Positions 1-6,395 are shown, counted from the stretch's first letter. The stretch: DNA of 6,395 bases from an uncultured Polymorphobacter sp. (GCA_937871645.1 CALMPZ010000258.1:1-6395), one strand, 5' to 3'. Numbers and translations: made by a program. The notes: a model not told the origin generated them from the sequence alone.

Positions 1-25
1 GGTCACCCCTGCCCGCCGGAGGCCC

Positions 26-703
26 TTAAGCTGTCACCGCCGCCATGACCGCCGCCCGCAGTTCGGGAATCCCCTCGCCCTTCTCGCTGCTGGTGGCGAG
101 CACGGTCGGGAAGGCTGCCGGGTGGGTGCGGGCTTGCGCCTCGACCTTGAGGCGGGTGGCTTCGAGTTCGGTCGGCTTGATCTTGTCGCCCTTGGTCAGC
201 ACGATCTGGTAGCTCACCGCCGCCTTGTCGAGCAGCTTGAGGATGTCGAGGTCGACGGGCTTCAGGCCATGGCGCGCGTCGATCAGCAGCAGCACGCGCT
301 TCAGCACCGCGCGGCCACGCAAGAAGTCGAACACCAGATTCTGCCAGGCGCGCACGATATCCTTGGGCGCTTCGGCATAGCCGTAGCCCGGCATGTCGAT
401 CAGCCGGAAGGACAGCGGCTCGCCGACGTTGAAGACGTTGAGCTCCTGCGTGCGGCCCGGCGTGTTCGAGGTGCGCGCGAGGCCCTGCCGGCCGGTCAGT
501 GCATTGAGCAGCGACGACTTGCCGACGTTCGAGCGCCCGGCGAAGGCGATTTCAGGGACCCTGGGCTCGGGCAGGAACTCGAGCTTGGGCGCCGACAGCA
601 GGAAGTCGAGCGGCCCGGCGAACACCCGGCGCGCGTCCTCCAGCCGCCGCGCCAGCGCGCGCGGGTCTTCAGGGGGATCGGACGGAAGGTCGATATCGGT
701 CAC
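26..703 (-). CDS. engB: Ribosome biogenesis GTPase EngB (YihA/YsxC)
   Basis: A 225-residue TRAFAC-class GTPase that acts in the cytoplasm on late 50S subunit assembly. All the G motifs are visible: P-loop GRSNVGKS at 56-63, G2 TPGRT at 81-85, G3 DMPGYG at 103-108, G4 TKGD at 170-173 and G5 SSEKG at 205-209. DMPGYG and the short single-domain length are typical of EngB rather than Era or Der. I choose the GTG at 703 because it gives the usual short N-terminus and overlaps the yidC stop (GTGA, 4 bp). The frame stays open as far as 1063, but that part is only antiphase yidC sequence. No clear Shine-Dalgarno is seen, so translation is probably coupled to yidC. It is the last complete gene of the rpmH operon in this window. 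Family identity is near certain; the exact start is slightly less so. Confidence 0.96.
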   Translation of the reverse strand: MTDIDLPSDPPEDPRALARRLEDARRVFAGPLDFLLSAPKLEFLPEPRVPEIAFAGRSNVGKSSLLNALTGRQGLARTSNTPGRTQELNVFNVGEPLSFRLIDMPGYGYAEAPKDIVRAWQNLVFDFLRGRAVLKRVLLLIDARHGLKPVDLDILKLLDKAAVSYQIVLTKGDKIKPTELEATRLKVEAQARTHPAAFPTVLATSSEKGEGIPELRAAVMAAVTA

Positions 704-2502
704 TTTTGCTTGGTACTGACTGCCGTTGGCGTTGCTTCGATGATCGGGGATGCCGGCATCGGGTATTTCTTCATCATCAGCCACTGCTGCAGGATCGACA
801 CGAGGTTGTTGGTCACCCAGTAGAGCTGCAGACCGGCCGCGAACGGCGCCATGATGAACATGAAGATCCACGGCATGAACGCGAACACCTGCTTCTGGAC
901 TTCGTCCATCGGCGCCGGGTTGAGCTTCTGCTGGACCCACATCGTCACGCCGAGCAGCACCGGCAGAACGCCCAATGCGAGGAAACCCGGCGGCGTGAAC
1001 GGCAGCAGGCCGAATAGATTGGTCACCAGCAGCGGATCGGGCGCCGACAGATCGGTGATCCACAGCGCGAACGGCTGGTGGCGCATTTCGGTCGACAGCA
1101 TCAGCGTCTTGTAGAGCGCAAAAAAGATCGGAATCTGCAACAGGATCGGCAGACAGCCAGCGAGCGGATTGACCTTTTCCTTCTTGTAGAGCGCCATGAT
1201 TTCCTGCTGCTGGCGCGGCTTGTCGTCCTTGTAGCGTTCCTGCAGCTCCTTCATCTTGGGCTGCACGAGGCGCATTTTCGCCATTGACGCATATTGCTTG
1301 TTGGCGATCGGATACAGCGCCGCACGGACGATCAAGGTCAGGCAGATGATCGCCACGCCGAAGTTGCCGGTCAGCTTGAACAGCCAGCTCAGCAGGTGGA
1401 AAATCGGCTGCGCGATGAACCAGAACCAGCCCCAGCTGACGGTGCGGTCGAACAGCGGGATGCCGAGGTCGGCCTTGTATTTGTCGATCAGCGCGACTTC
1501 CTTGGCGCCCGCGTACAGGCGCGAGACGTTCGAGGCGCTGGCACCGGGCGCCACGACGGTCGCCGGATCGAGATAGTCGGTCTGGTAGCGGTCACCGGGA
1601 GCGGCGGCGAAATGTGCCGCAATCGGCAGCTTCTGATTGGGGATCAGCGCCGCAATCCAGTATTTTTCGGTCATGCCGAGCCAGCCACCGGTCGTCGCAT
1701 AGCTTTGCGGCCCGTCGTCGCGCAGCTTTTCGAATGTCGTTTCGCTGTCCTTGAGCGTGCCGTCCATGACGCCAAGCGGGCCGACGTGCAGGTTGGTCGA
1801 ATCCTTTTCGATGAACTCGCCGGTGCGGCTGACGAGGCCGTAGGTGCGCAACGTCACCGGCGTGGTACCTGGGTTGGTGACGCCCTGCGTGACGGTGAAC
1901 ATGTAATTGTCATCGACGGCGAAACGCAGCTCGAACACCACGCCCTTGGGGTTGGTCCAGCTCAACGTCACCGGCGAAGTCGGCGTCAGCTTGGTGCCGG
2001 ACGCCGTCCACAGCGTATCGGGGCCGGGTGCATCGGCACCGGTCCAGCCGAACTGGCTGAAATAGGCGGCCGCGGTGCCCGACGGCGTGAACAGTCGCAC
2101 CGGCGGCGAATTCTTGTCGATCGTCTGACTGTAGCCGGTCATCAGCAGATCATCGATGCGGCCACCGCGCAGGTTTATCGAACCCGTCAGGCGCGGCGTT
2201 TCAATCGCGACGCGCGGCGACACCTTCAACACGACATCGATCGGCTGCAGCGCGCCCGCGGCGGCGACGCCGGGGACGCTGCCCTGCACGACCGCGCCCG
2301 GTGCCGTCGGTGCTGCCGGCTTGGGCGCGCCACCGAACCAGGTCTGCATCAGCGTCGGTTGCGGCGCGGGCGCACCGTCAGCTGCCGCCGTTGCAACCGC
2401 AGCAGGCGGCTGCGGCAGATAATTCTCGGAAACGAAGCTCCAGCCGAGAAAGATCATCGCCGACAGCACGACGAACAGAATCATGTTACGATTGTCGGTC
2501 AC
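700..2502 (-). CDS. yidC: Membrane protein insertase YidC (Oxa1 family)
   Basis: A 600-residue inner-membrane insertase that places membrane proteins in the bilayer, alone or with SecYEG. The layout is the Gram-negative one. TM1 (about 7-24) follows the MTDNRN start. An Ala/Pro-rich linker spans about 31-85. A large beta-rich periplasmic domain follows at about 88-340. The conserved Oxa1-type core occupies about 358-578. Arg393 in [10 protein letters not shown] matches the conserved hydrophilic-groove arginine of the first core helix. The cytoplasmic hairpin is Lys/Gln/Glu-rich (about 402-445), followed by [19 protein letters not shown] and a final helix near 553-572. The start is GTG at 2502, supported by the conserved MTDNRN N-terminus; only a weak GAAAG lies upstream. 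yidD lies 37 bp upstream and engB overlaps the stop by 4 bp. Length is normal and the gene is intact. Confidence 0.98.
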   Translation of the reverse strand: MTDNRNMILFVVLSAMIFLGWSFVSENYLPQPPAAVATAAADGAPAPQPTLMQTWFGGAPKPAAPTAPGAVVQGSVPGVAAAGALQPIDVVLKVSPRVAIETPRLTGSINLRGGRIDDLLMTGYSQTIDKNSPPVRLFTPSGTAAAYFSQFGWTGADAPGPDTLWTASGTKLTPTSPVTLSWTNPKGVVFELRFAVDDNYMFTVTQGVTNPGTTPVTLRTYGLVSRTGEFIEKDSTNLHVGPLGVMDGTLKDSETTFEKLRDDGPQSYATTGGWLGMTEKYWIAALIPNQKLPIAAHFAAAPGDRYQTDYLDPATVVAPGASASNVSRLYAGAKEVALIDKYKADLGIPLFDRTVSWGWFWFIAQPIFHLLSWLFKLTGNFGVAIICLTLIVRAALYPIANKQYASMAKMRLVQPKMKELQERYKDDKPRQQQEIMALYKKEKVNPLAGCLPILLQIPIFFALYKTLMLSTEMRHQPFALWITDLSAPDPLLVTNLFGLLPFTPPGFLALGVLPVLLGVTMWVQQKLNPAPMDEVQKQVFAFMPWIFMFIMAPFAAGLQLYWVTNNLVSILQQWLMMKKYPMPASPIIEATPTAVSTKQK

Positions 2503-2539
2503 AGCAAACTTTCAACAGAAACTATGGGCGAATCGCCGG

Positions 2540-2752
2540 TCATGGAACGGGGTCATAGCCCGAGCCGCCCCATGGGTGACAGCGCAATATGCGGCGCAGC
2601 CCGAGACAGCCGCCCTTGATCGGGCCGTGTCGCTCGATCGCTTCGATCGCATAGGCCGAACAACTGGGGGCGAAACGGCACGACGGCGGCAGGATACGCG
2701 ACAGCGTGACTTGCCACAGCCGGATCGGCCAGATCAGCAGCTTGCCGATCAT
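2540..2752 (-). CDS. yidD: Membrane protein insertion efficiency factor YidD
   Basis: A 70-residue protein of the YidD (DUF37, haemolytic-domain) family. It sits at the inner face of the membrane and helps YidC-dependent insertion. The signature is complete: [13 protein letters not shown] at 23-34, HG at 42-43, a basic stretch ending RRILRC at 53-58, and GYDPVP at the C-terminus. Cysteines are at 25, 31, 49 and 58. An amphipathic N-terminal helix (about 2-20) fits membrane association. I choose the ATG at 2752, which overlaps the rnpA stop as ATGA and gives the standard [14 protein letters not shown] start. An in-frame GTG-type start 9 codons upstream adds residues unlike the family. Placement between rnpA and yidC is the classical order. 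Expression is probably coupled to rnpA. Confidence 0.96.
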   Translation of the reverse strand: MIGKLLIWPIRLWQVTLSRILPPSCRFAPSCSAYAIEAIERHGPIKGGCLGLRRILRCHPWGGSGYDPVP

Positions 2753-3093
2753 TTTGCACCAGCCTTGCCCGACGTGCACTTGGCCAGCGCCTTGCGCAAA
2801 TCACTGTCGAGTACCGCGAAATCGCGCGTCAGTCCGGCATCGCGGCCAATCAGCACATGGTCGGCGCCGGCAATACCGGCTTCGGGCAAGACCTGGCGCA
2901 CCAGCGCGCGCAGCCGACGCTTCAAGCGGTTGCGCACCACCGAATTGCCGATTTTCTTGGTGACGGTGAAGCCGGCGCGCATCTGCGGGTCGGCGTCAAG
3001 GCGGTCACGCACCAGCAGCAGAAAGCCGGGCGTCGGCGCCCGCCTGCCGGCATTGGCCGCCAGAAAATCGCGCCGTGCAGAAATGATGATCAT
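2749..3093 (-). CDS. rnpA: Ribonuclease P protein component
   Basis: A 114-residue basic protein that binds the RNase P RNA and helps it remove 5' leaders from pre-tRNA. The RNR signature is clear at 54-66 ([13 protein letters not shown]). It is preceded by the [12 protein letters not shown] strand and followed by [10 protein letters not shown], all typical of the family. The N-terminal aromatic region (RRDFLAA at 7-13) is also as expected. Length is normal. ATG at 3093 is the only ATG, GTG or TTG start I find in this open frame upstream of the conserved part. It has no good Shine-Dalgarno, so reinitiation after rpmH (38 bp upstream) is plausible. The frame remains open upstream through all of rpmH, as described in the findings. 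The stop overlaps the yidD start. Confidence 0.97.
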   Translation of the reverse strand: MIIISARRDFLAANAGRRAPTPGFLLLVRDRLDADPQMRAGFTVTKKIGNSVVRNRLKRRLRALVRQVLPEAGIAGADHVLIGRDAGLTRDFAVLDSDLRKALAKCTSGKAGAK

Positions 3094-3113
3094 GGGTGCC
3101 GAAATCGGGTCCG

Positions 3114-3123
3114 GCGCTAGCGC
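3114..3123. repeat. 10-bp perfect palindrome between rpmH and rnpA
   Basis: GCGCTAGCGC reads the same on both strands and lies in the 38-bp gap between the rpmH stop and the rnpA start. As RNA it can form only a short 3-bp stem with a CUAG loop, or pair between molecules. It may be chance in GC-rich DNA. No T-run follows, so it is not a terminator. Confidence 0.4.
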
Positions 3124-3131
3124 TGCGTAGA

Positions 3132-3266
3132 TTAGGCGCTCAGCTTCGAACGGCCCTTGGCGCGGCGGTTGGCGAGCACCTTGCGGCCGCCCGGCGTTGC
3201 CATGCGCGTGCGGAAGCCATGGCGACGGGCGCGCACGAGCTTGCTGGGCTGAAAGGTCCGCTTCAT
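3132..3266 (-). CDS. rpmH: 50S ribosomal protein L34
   Basis: A 44-residue, very basic protein of the large ribosomal subunit. It opens with [19 protein letters not shown], followed by [22 protein letters not shown], the standard bacterial L34 pattern at full length. It starts with ATG at 3266, preceded by a good Shine-Dalgarno (GAGGA) with about 8 bases of spacing. It is the first gene of the rpmH-rnpA-yidD-yidC-engB operon and the only one there with a strong ribosome binding site, consistent with the high demand for a ribosomal protein. A sigma70-type promoter lies upstream at 3323-3351. Confidence 0.98.
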   Translation of the reverse strand: MKRTFQPSKLVRARRHGFRTRMATPGGRKVLANRRAKGRSKLSA

Positions 3267-3322
3267 TACAATATCCTCAGAATCACTGCGGCCAACGCAA
3301 GCTGGCCGAAAACAAGGGTGGG

Positions 3323-3351
3323 CGCATAGCGGCAGCGCGTGCCCAAGTCAA
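3323..3351 (-). promoter_or_regulatory. Probable sigma70 promoter of the rpmH operon
   Basis: On the minus strand, TTGACT (3346-3351) is followed after exactly 17 bp by TATGCG (3323-3328). The -35 matches the consensus at five of six positions; the -10 at three of six, as is common in alphaproteobacteria. Transcription would start near 3316, giving an untranslated leader of about 50 bases before rpmH. It lies in the gap just downstream of the methyltransferase gene, so the operon need not depend on readthrough. Confidence 0.65.
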
Positions 3352-3354
3352 TGC

Positions 3355-3376
3355 GTGGCCGCCCACCGCGGGCCAC
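3355..3376 (-). terminator. Candidate hairpin after the methyltransferase gene
   Basis: A perfect 6-bp inverted repeat (GTGGCC / GGCCAC) with a 10-base loop lies just past the stop at 3384 and just before the rpmH -35 box. It could end methyltransferase transcription. There is no proper T-run after it, so a rho-independent role is doubtful. Confidence 0.3.
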
Positions 3377-3383
3377 AACCGCG

Positions 3384-4007
3384 TCACGCCGGCGTCGCTG
3401 TGCCCCATTCGCTCCAGCCGGCAAAGCGCGGCGTGCCGGGCAGGTACATCGAATTGGCCGAGGTCAGGTTGAACCCCGCCGCCCTGATCGTCTCCGACAC
3501 CGGTCGTGTCAGGTGGCAACCGCCGGCGATGCGCTTCCAGATCGGCTCCATGCGGTGCTGCCATTTCTGCACGCCGGCATCGGGTGCGAGGCCGTGCTCG
3601 CTGAATAGCAATGTCCCGCCCGGCTTGAGCACGCGCCGCGCCTCCGCCAGCGCCGCTGCCGGCGTGTGCACCGAACACAGCGTGAAGGTGCAGACGATGC
3701 TGTCGAAGCTGTGATCGGCGAACGGCAGCGCCTCGGCGGTGCCTTCGCGCACTTCGACCAGCAGGCCCTGTGGCCGCGGTGCCTCGGTGGCGATGGCGCG
3801 CAGCTCGGCGCTGGGGTCGACGCCCTGGACGCTGACGACGTTCTTGGGGTCGTAGAACGGCAGGTTCAGCCCGCCACCGATGCCGAGTTCAAGCACCCGC
3901 CCCGTAGCCAGCGGCACGACCTTTGAGCGCTGCTTGGCGATCGGCTTGCTGCCGCAGGCGCAGCCGATGACGAACGGCAAGATGTTGCGATCGTAAAATC
4001 CGGTCAT
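3384..4007 (-). CDS. Class I SAM-dependent methyltransferase, METTL7-like
   Basis: A 207-residue single-domain methyltransferase. Motif I, VLELGIGGG, is at 38-46; the acidic residue closing strand 2 is Asp64 in GVDPS; acidic/aromatic segment FDSIVCTFTLCSV lies at 101-113; and LKPGG is at 127-131. The VCTFTLCSV segment, the SEH after LKPGG, and W..IAGGCHLTRP at 157-169 resemble animal METTL7 (TMT1) proteins, which are membrane-associated thiol methyltransferases. Bacterial relatives are often annotated as methyltransferase type 11 or phospholipid methyltransferase. The substrate here cannot be read from sequence. I choose the ATG at 4007, not the open start at 4058, because a strong GGAGGGG lies 7 bases upstream and the protein then begins with the family's FYDR segment. 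The N-terminal stretch (about 8-18) is hydrophobic, so peripheral membrane contact is possible. It is likely a single-gene unit. Confidence 0.88.
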   Translation of the reverse strand: MTGFYDRNILPFVIGCACGSKPIAKQRSKVVPLATGRVLELGIGGGLNLPFYDPKNVVSVQGVDPSAELRAIATEAPRPQGLLVEVREGTAEALPFADHSFDSIVCTFTLCSVHTPAAALAEARRVLKPGGTLLFSEHGLAPDAGVQKWQHRMEPIWKRIAGGCHLTRPVSETIRAAGFNLTSANSMYLPGTPRFAGWSEWGTATPA

Positions 4008-4014
4008 GCGTTTT

Positions 4015-4021
4015 CCCCTCC
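4015..4021 (-). promoter_or_regulatory. Strong ribosome binding site deciding the methyltransferase start
   Basis: GGAGGGG on the minus strand, 7 bases before the ATG at 4007. It favours this start over the in-frame start at 4058, which would add 17 basic residues and place the site inside the coding region. Confidence 0.75.
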
Positions 4022-4041
4022 GATGCCGCAGCAGCGCGGCA

Positions 4042-4068
4042 CCCTTACCTTGGCGCAAATTTTGTCAA
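4042..4068 (-). promoter_or_regulatory. Weak candidate promoter for the methyltransferase
   Basis: A perfect -35 hexamer TTGACA (4063-4068) sits in an AT-rich patch that is unusual for this window. The best -10-like hexamer is TAAGGG (4042-4047) after only 15 bp. The -35 is convincing but the -10 is poor. Confidence 0.4.
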
Positions 4069-4092
4069 CGAACAATTAACAAATGAAGGTCA

Positions 4093-4114
4093 GCGCCGGC
4101 GTCGCCGGTTGCGC
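4093..4114 (-). terminator. Candidate hairpin after the small membrane protein gene
   Basis: On the minus strand, CCGGC and GCCGG pair around a GAC loop. The stem extends by GCG/CGC after a 3-base bulge and is followed by a pyrimidine- and T-rich stretch. It lies a few bases past the stop at 4120. It fits a weak terminator, but the bulge and broken T-run keep confidence low. Confidence 0.35.
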
Positions 4115-4119
4115 CGCGT

Positions 4120-4488
4120 TCAGTCGCGCGTCGCGGCGGACACGACATCGCGGCCCAGCGGCGGCGACGCATCGTTGCTCGCCACGACCGGTGCGGACGC
4201 CACCCGCGCCACCGGACGGCGGCGGCGGCGCATCCCCATGTCGGTAATCCGGCCAGCACGCGGGTAGCGGTGCTGCCAGCGCACATATTTGCGCCGCGCC
4301 CACAGCGAATTCTTCAGGATCAGCGCCAGCCCGAAGCCGAACACGATGATGCCGATGGGGATCGGCTGCGGAATCGTCGCAATCACCGGCGCGACCAGCA
4401 GCAGGACAAACCCCGCCGCCAGTTGCGCGACGCGCACAGGTTCGCTGCGGATCAACGTCTGCAAGAAAGTGGGACGCGTGCGCTGCAT
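4120..4488 (-). CDS. Small membrane protein, PGPGW-like
   Basis: A 122-residue hypothetical protein. Two hydrophobic helices are visible at about 19-38 and 43-59, separated by the Pro-rich turn TIPQPIP. They are followed by LILKNSLWARRKYVRWQHR and a strongly basic segment MRRRRRPVAR at 86-95, with a disordered Ala/Ser-rich tail. The two-helix shape, the proline turn between helices and the NS.WARR stretch recall small proteins of the PGPGW type, although here the motif is degenerate (PQPIP). Function is unknown. I choose the ATG at 4488; a TTG at 4524 in the same frame would add 12 residues rich in Pro and Arg. Neither start has a clear Shine-Dalgarno. The positive residues after the second helix suggest both ends face the cytoplasm. 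It is divergent from comM and on the same strand as the methyltransferase, separated from it by 112 bp. Confidence 0.72.
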   Translation of the reverse strand: MQRTRPTFLQTLIRSEPVRVAQLAAGFVLLLVAPVIATIPQPIPIGIIVFGFGLALILKNSLWARRKYVRWQHRYPRAGRITDMGMRRRRRPVARVASAPVVASNDASPPLGRDVVSAATRD

Positions 4489-4568
4489 ACCACAGCGATT
4501 AGGAGGGGGTTCACGGGCGCGCAAGGCATGATGGCTTAACGGCGGTCAAGCAGACCTTTGTAGCGGGC

Positions 4569-4596
4569 TTGTGTGATGCGATTGTCGCGCTACTGT
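4569..4596 (+). promoter_or_regulatory. Weak candidate promoter for comM
   Basis: TTGTGT (4569-4574), 16 bp, then TACTGT (4591-4596). Each hexamer matches the sigma70 consensus at only three positions. The placement, about 60 bases before the comM start in the divergent region, is reasonable, but the match could be chance. Confidence 0.25.
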
Positions 4597-4624
4597 GGCT
4601 TCAGGGTCATGGTTTTTGCTGCGG

Positions 4625-4634
4625 GACATATGTC
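4625..4634. repeat. 10-bp perfect palindrome upstream of comM
   Basis: GACATATGTC is a perfect palindrome ending 21 bases before the comM ATG. It would lie in the comM leader and could be a half-sized operator for a dimeric regulator. It includes an out-of-frame ATG at 4630 that could attract ribosomes. No second copy was seen in the window. Confidence 0.4.
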
Positions 4635-4655
4635 TGATTCCGCAAAGGAAAATTC

Positions 4656-6164
4656 ATGGTCGCTCATGTTGCTACCGTCGCGTTCCTCGGGCTTGAGGCG
4701 CGCAGCGTCGATGTCCAGGTCCAGATCACCGGCGGCATGGCGGCATTCGTGCTCGTCGGCCTGCCCGACAAGGCGGTCAAGGAAAGTCGCGAGCGCGTCC
4801 AGGCGACGCTCGACGCCATCGGGCTGGCGCTGCCGCCGCGCCGCGTCGTCGTCAACCTGTCACCCGCCGACCTGCCCAAGGAAGGGTCGCACTACGACCT
4901 GCCGATCGCGCTCGGGCTGCTCAGCGCGATGGGGCTGATTTCCGCCGAGGTGCTCGACCAATATGTCGTCGTCGGCGAACTTGGCCTCGATGGCCGCGTC
5001 GCACCGGTGCCGGGCGTGCTGCTGGCAGCGCTGCATGCCGCCGAGCACGAACTCGGGCTGATCTGCCCCGCCGCCCAAGGCGGCGAGGCGGCGTGGGCGG
5101 GCGAAGTCGAGGTACTTGCAGCGCCCGACCTGCTGACGCTGATCAACCACCTCAAGGGCACGCAGCTGCTGTCGCCGCCGGTGCGCACGATCGCCGAGGG
5201 GACGTGGCACGGCCCTGACATGAACGAAATCAAGGGCCAGGAAACCGCCAAGCGCGCGCTCGAAATCGCGGCTGCCGGCGGCCACAACCTGCTGATGAGC
5301 GGCCCGCCGGGGTCCGGCAAGTCGCTGCTCGCCGCCGCACTGCCGGGGATTTTGCCCGAACTGACCCCGGCCGAGGCGCTCGAAGTGTCGATGGTCGCGT
5401 CGATGGCGGGTGAGCTGGAGGGCGGCAAGCTGCTGCGCGCCCGCCCCTTCCGGGCCCCGCACCATAGCGCGTCGATGCCCGCACTGGTCGGCGGCGGCGC
5501 CAAGGCGCGGCCGGGCGAGGTCAGCCTCGCGCATCTGGGCGTCTTGTTCCTCGACGAACTCCCCGAATTCCAGCGCGGCGTGCTCGATTCGCTGCGCCAG
5601 CCGTTGGAGACCGGCGTGGTGATGGTGGCGCGTGCGGCGGCGCACGTCACCTATCCGGCGCGCGTCCAGTTGATCGCCGCGATGAACCCGTGCCGCTGCG
5701 GGCATCTGGGGGATGCCAGCCAAGCCTGTTCGCGTGCGCCCAAATGCGCCGCCGACTATCAGGCGCGCGTGTCGGGGCCGCTGCTCGACCGCATCGACCT
5801 GCATGTCGATGTCGCCGCGGTCAGCGCCGCCGATCTGACCTTGCCGCCGCCGTCCGAAAGCTCGGCACAGGTCGGCGTGAGGGTGGCCAAAGCCCGTGCC
5901 ATCCAGACTGTGCGCTACGCCGACCACAAGGCGCGCAGCAATGCCGAGGCCGACGGCAAATTGCTCGAGGAAGTCGCCACCCCCGACGAACCGGGGCGCA
6001 AACTGCTGACTCAGGCGACGCAGGCGCTGCGGCTGTCGGCACGCGGTTACCACCGCGTACTGCGCGTGGCGCGGACGCTCGCCGAACTGGAGGGAAGCGC
6101 AGCCGTGACGCGGCTTCATATCGCCGAAGCCCTGAGTTATCGTCGGCAGGTGCCGGTGAATTAA
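4656..6164 (+). CDS. comM: YifB/ComM family Mg-chelatase-like AAA+ ATPase
   Basis: A 502-residue cytoplasmic AAA+ protein, full length for the family. The N-terminal ChlI/Lon-protease-like domain (about 18-140) includes GLPDKAVKESRERV and NLSPADLPKEGSHYDLPIAL. The AAA core starts near 188 with MNEIKGQETAKRALEIAAAGGHN. Walker A is GPPGSGKS at 216-223, Walker B VLFLDEL at 296-302, and the sensor 1 region AAMNPC at 341-346. Family signatures RPFRAPHHSAS (263-273) and SGPLLDRIDLHVD (373-385) are present. Cysteines at 346, 348, 358 and 364 could form a metal site. The C-terminal helical domain carries the sensor 2 region GYHRVLRVARTLAEL. ComM of Vibrio and Legionella is a hexameric branch-migration motor that helps integrate transforming DNA; that role is inferred here. 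ATG at 4656 has AAGGA 6 bases upstream. The next gene follows after 29 bp. Confidence 0.96.
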   Translation: MVAHVATVAFLGLEARSVDVQVQITGGMAAFVLVGLPDKAVKESRERVQATLDAIGLALPPRRVVVNLSPADLPKEGSHYDLPIALGLLSAMGLISAEVLDQYVVVGELGLDGRVAPVPGVLLAALHAAEHELGLICPAAQGGEAAWAGEVEVLAAPDLLTLINHLKGTQLLSPPVRTIAEGTWHGPDMNEIKGQETAKRALEIAAAGGHNLLMSGPPGSGKSLLAAALPGILPELTPAEALEVSMVASMAGELEGGKLLRARPFRAPHHSASMPALVGGGAKARPGEVSLAHLGVLFLDELPEFQRGVLDSLRQPLETGVVMVARAAAHVTYPARVQLIAAMNPCRCGHLGDASQACSRAPKCAADYQARVSGPLLDRIDLHVDVAAVSAADLTLPPPSESSAQVGVRVAKARAIQTVRYADHKARSNAEADGKLLEEVATPDEPGRKLLTQATQALRLSARGYHRVLRVARTLAELEGSAAVTRLHIAEALSYRRQVPVN

Positions 6165-6193
6165 GGGGTTCCGGGCAAATGAGGGGACAGACA

Positions 6194-6395
6194 ATGGACA
6201 AGTCGGCAACGCAGTGGATGGTCGAGCCGCTGAAGAAGTATGCGTCCTTCTCGGGACGCGCCCGGCGCAAGGAGTATTGGTGGTTCCAGCTGTTCCTGAT
6301 TCTGGCGACGCTGCTGGCGTTTTGCGTCGATGTGATGCTCAACGGGCTTGATACGATGATCGCCGGCGCGACTGGTTATGCCGGGGCGCTGGTGT
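6194..6395 (+). CDS. DUF805 membrane protein, 5' part only
   Basis: The first 67 codons of a gene that runs off the right edge. Residues 18-31 (SFSGRARRKEYWWF) are the entry signature of the DUF805 family of small inner-membrane proteins with several helices and no settled function. A first transmembrane helix follows at about 30-48 (WFQLFLILATLLAFCVDV). ATG at 6194 is preceded by GAGGGG with 7 bases of spacing, a strong ribosome binding site. The 29-bp gap after comM suggests co-transcription, though no functional link is known. Confidence 0.88.
   Translation, partial: MDKSATQWMVEPLKKYASFSGRARRKEYWWFQLFLILATLLAFCVDVMLNGLDTMIAGATGYAGALV

Noticed and set aside
1..25. Possible start of a next gene on the minus strand (GTG at 4-6, after GGCAGG), perhaps argB, a common neighbour
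   Set aside because: Only two codons would be visible before the window edge, so neither a gene nor its identity can be supported.
704..1063. N-terminal extension of the EngB frame by 120 residues
   Set aside because: The extension is the yidC coding sequence read out of frame, rich in Arg, Gly and Asp, while the GTG at 703 gives the normal EngB length and the yidC-overlapping start.
1294..2619. 441-codon open frame on the plus strand opposite yidC
   Set aside because: It lies antisense to a clear, full-length YidC and its translation is Arg/Gly/Ala/His-rich with no recognisable domain, as expected for a GC-rich shadow frame.
3267..3383. Search for an origin of replication (DnaA boxes) next to rpmH
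   Set aside because: No DnaA-box-like TTATCCACA sites or AT-rich unwinding region were seen, and dnaA is not beside rpmH here.
4630..4938. Possible separate gene starting MSDSAKENS ahead of comM
   Set aside because: Most of it overlaps comM in another frame, and the overlapping part is Arg/Ser-rich shadow sequence; only a decoy start remains possible.
4860..6209. 449-codon open frame on the minus strand opposite comM
   Set aside because: Antisense to an intact ComM with all AAA+ motifs; its composition is that of a shadow frame and no family is recognisable.

Overview
The window looks like an ordinary chromosomal core segment of a high-GC alphaproteobacterium, most likely of the Sphingomonadales. 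This placement rests on the dense GC-rich coding, the gene order rpmH-rnpA-yidD-yidC-engB, and the character of the proteins. It is a judgement from memory, not from a search. I see no mobile element, CRISPR array, tRNA or rRNA.

Positions 26-3266, minus strand: a compact ribosome and membrane biogenesis operon, read right to left. Its genes are rpmH (ribosomal protein L34), rnpA (RNase P protein), yidD (membrane insertion factor), yidC (membrane insertase) and engB (GTPase for 50S assembly). A good sigma70-type promoter (TTGACT, 17 bp, TATGCG) lies about 55-85 bp upstream of rpmH. The genes are tightly packed. rnpA and yidD overlap by an ATGA, and yidC and engB by a GTGA. yidC and engB both start with GTG and lack a strong Shine-Dalgarno, which suggests translational coupling. 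Together the products cover RNA processing, ribosome assembly and insertion of membrane proteins.

Positions 3384-4488, minus strand: two separate accessory genes upstream of that operon. One is a small class I SAM-dependent methyltransferase resembling the METTL7 (TMT1) family. The other is a small two-helix membrane protein with a basic tail. Short GC-rich hairpins follow both genes and may be weak terminators.

Positions 4489-4655: a divergent intergenic region with a 10-bp palindrome and weak promoter-like hexamers.

Positions 4656-6395, plus strand: a complete YifB/ComM-type AAA+ ATPase (Mg-chelatase-like, implicated in branch migration during natural transformation). After 29 bp comes the start of a DUF805 membrane protein cut by the window edge.

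I did not find a convincing new system. The items most worth a second look are the rnpA frame staying open through the whole of rpmH, the METTL7-like enzyme, and the palindromes near rnpA and comM.
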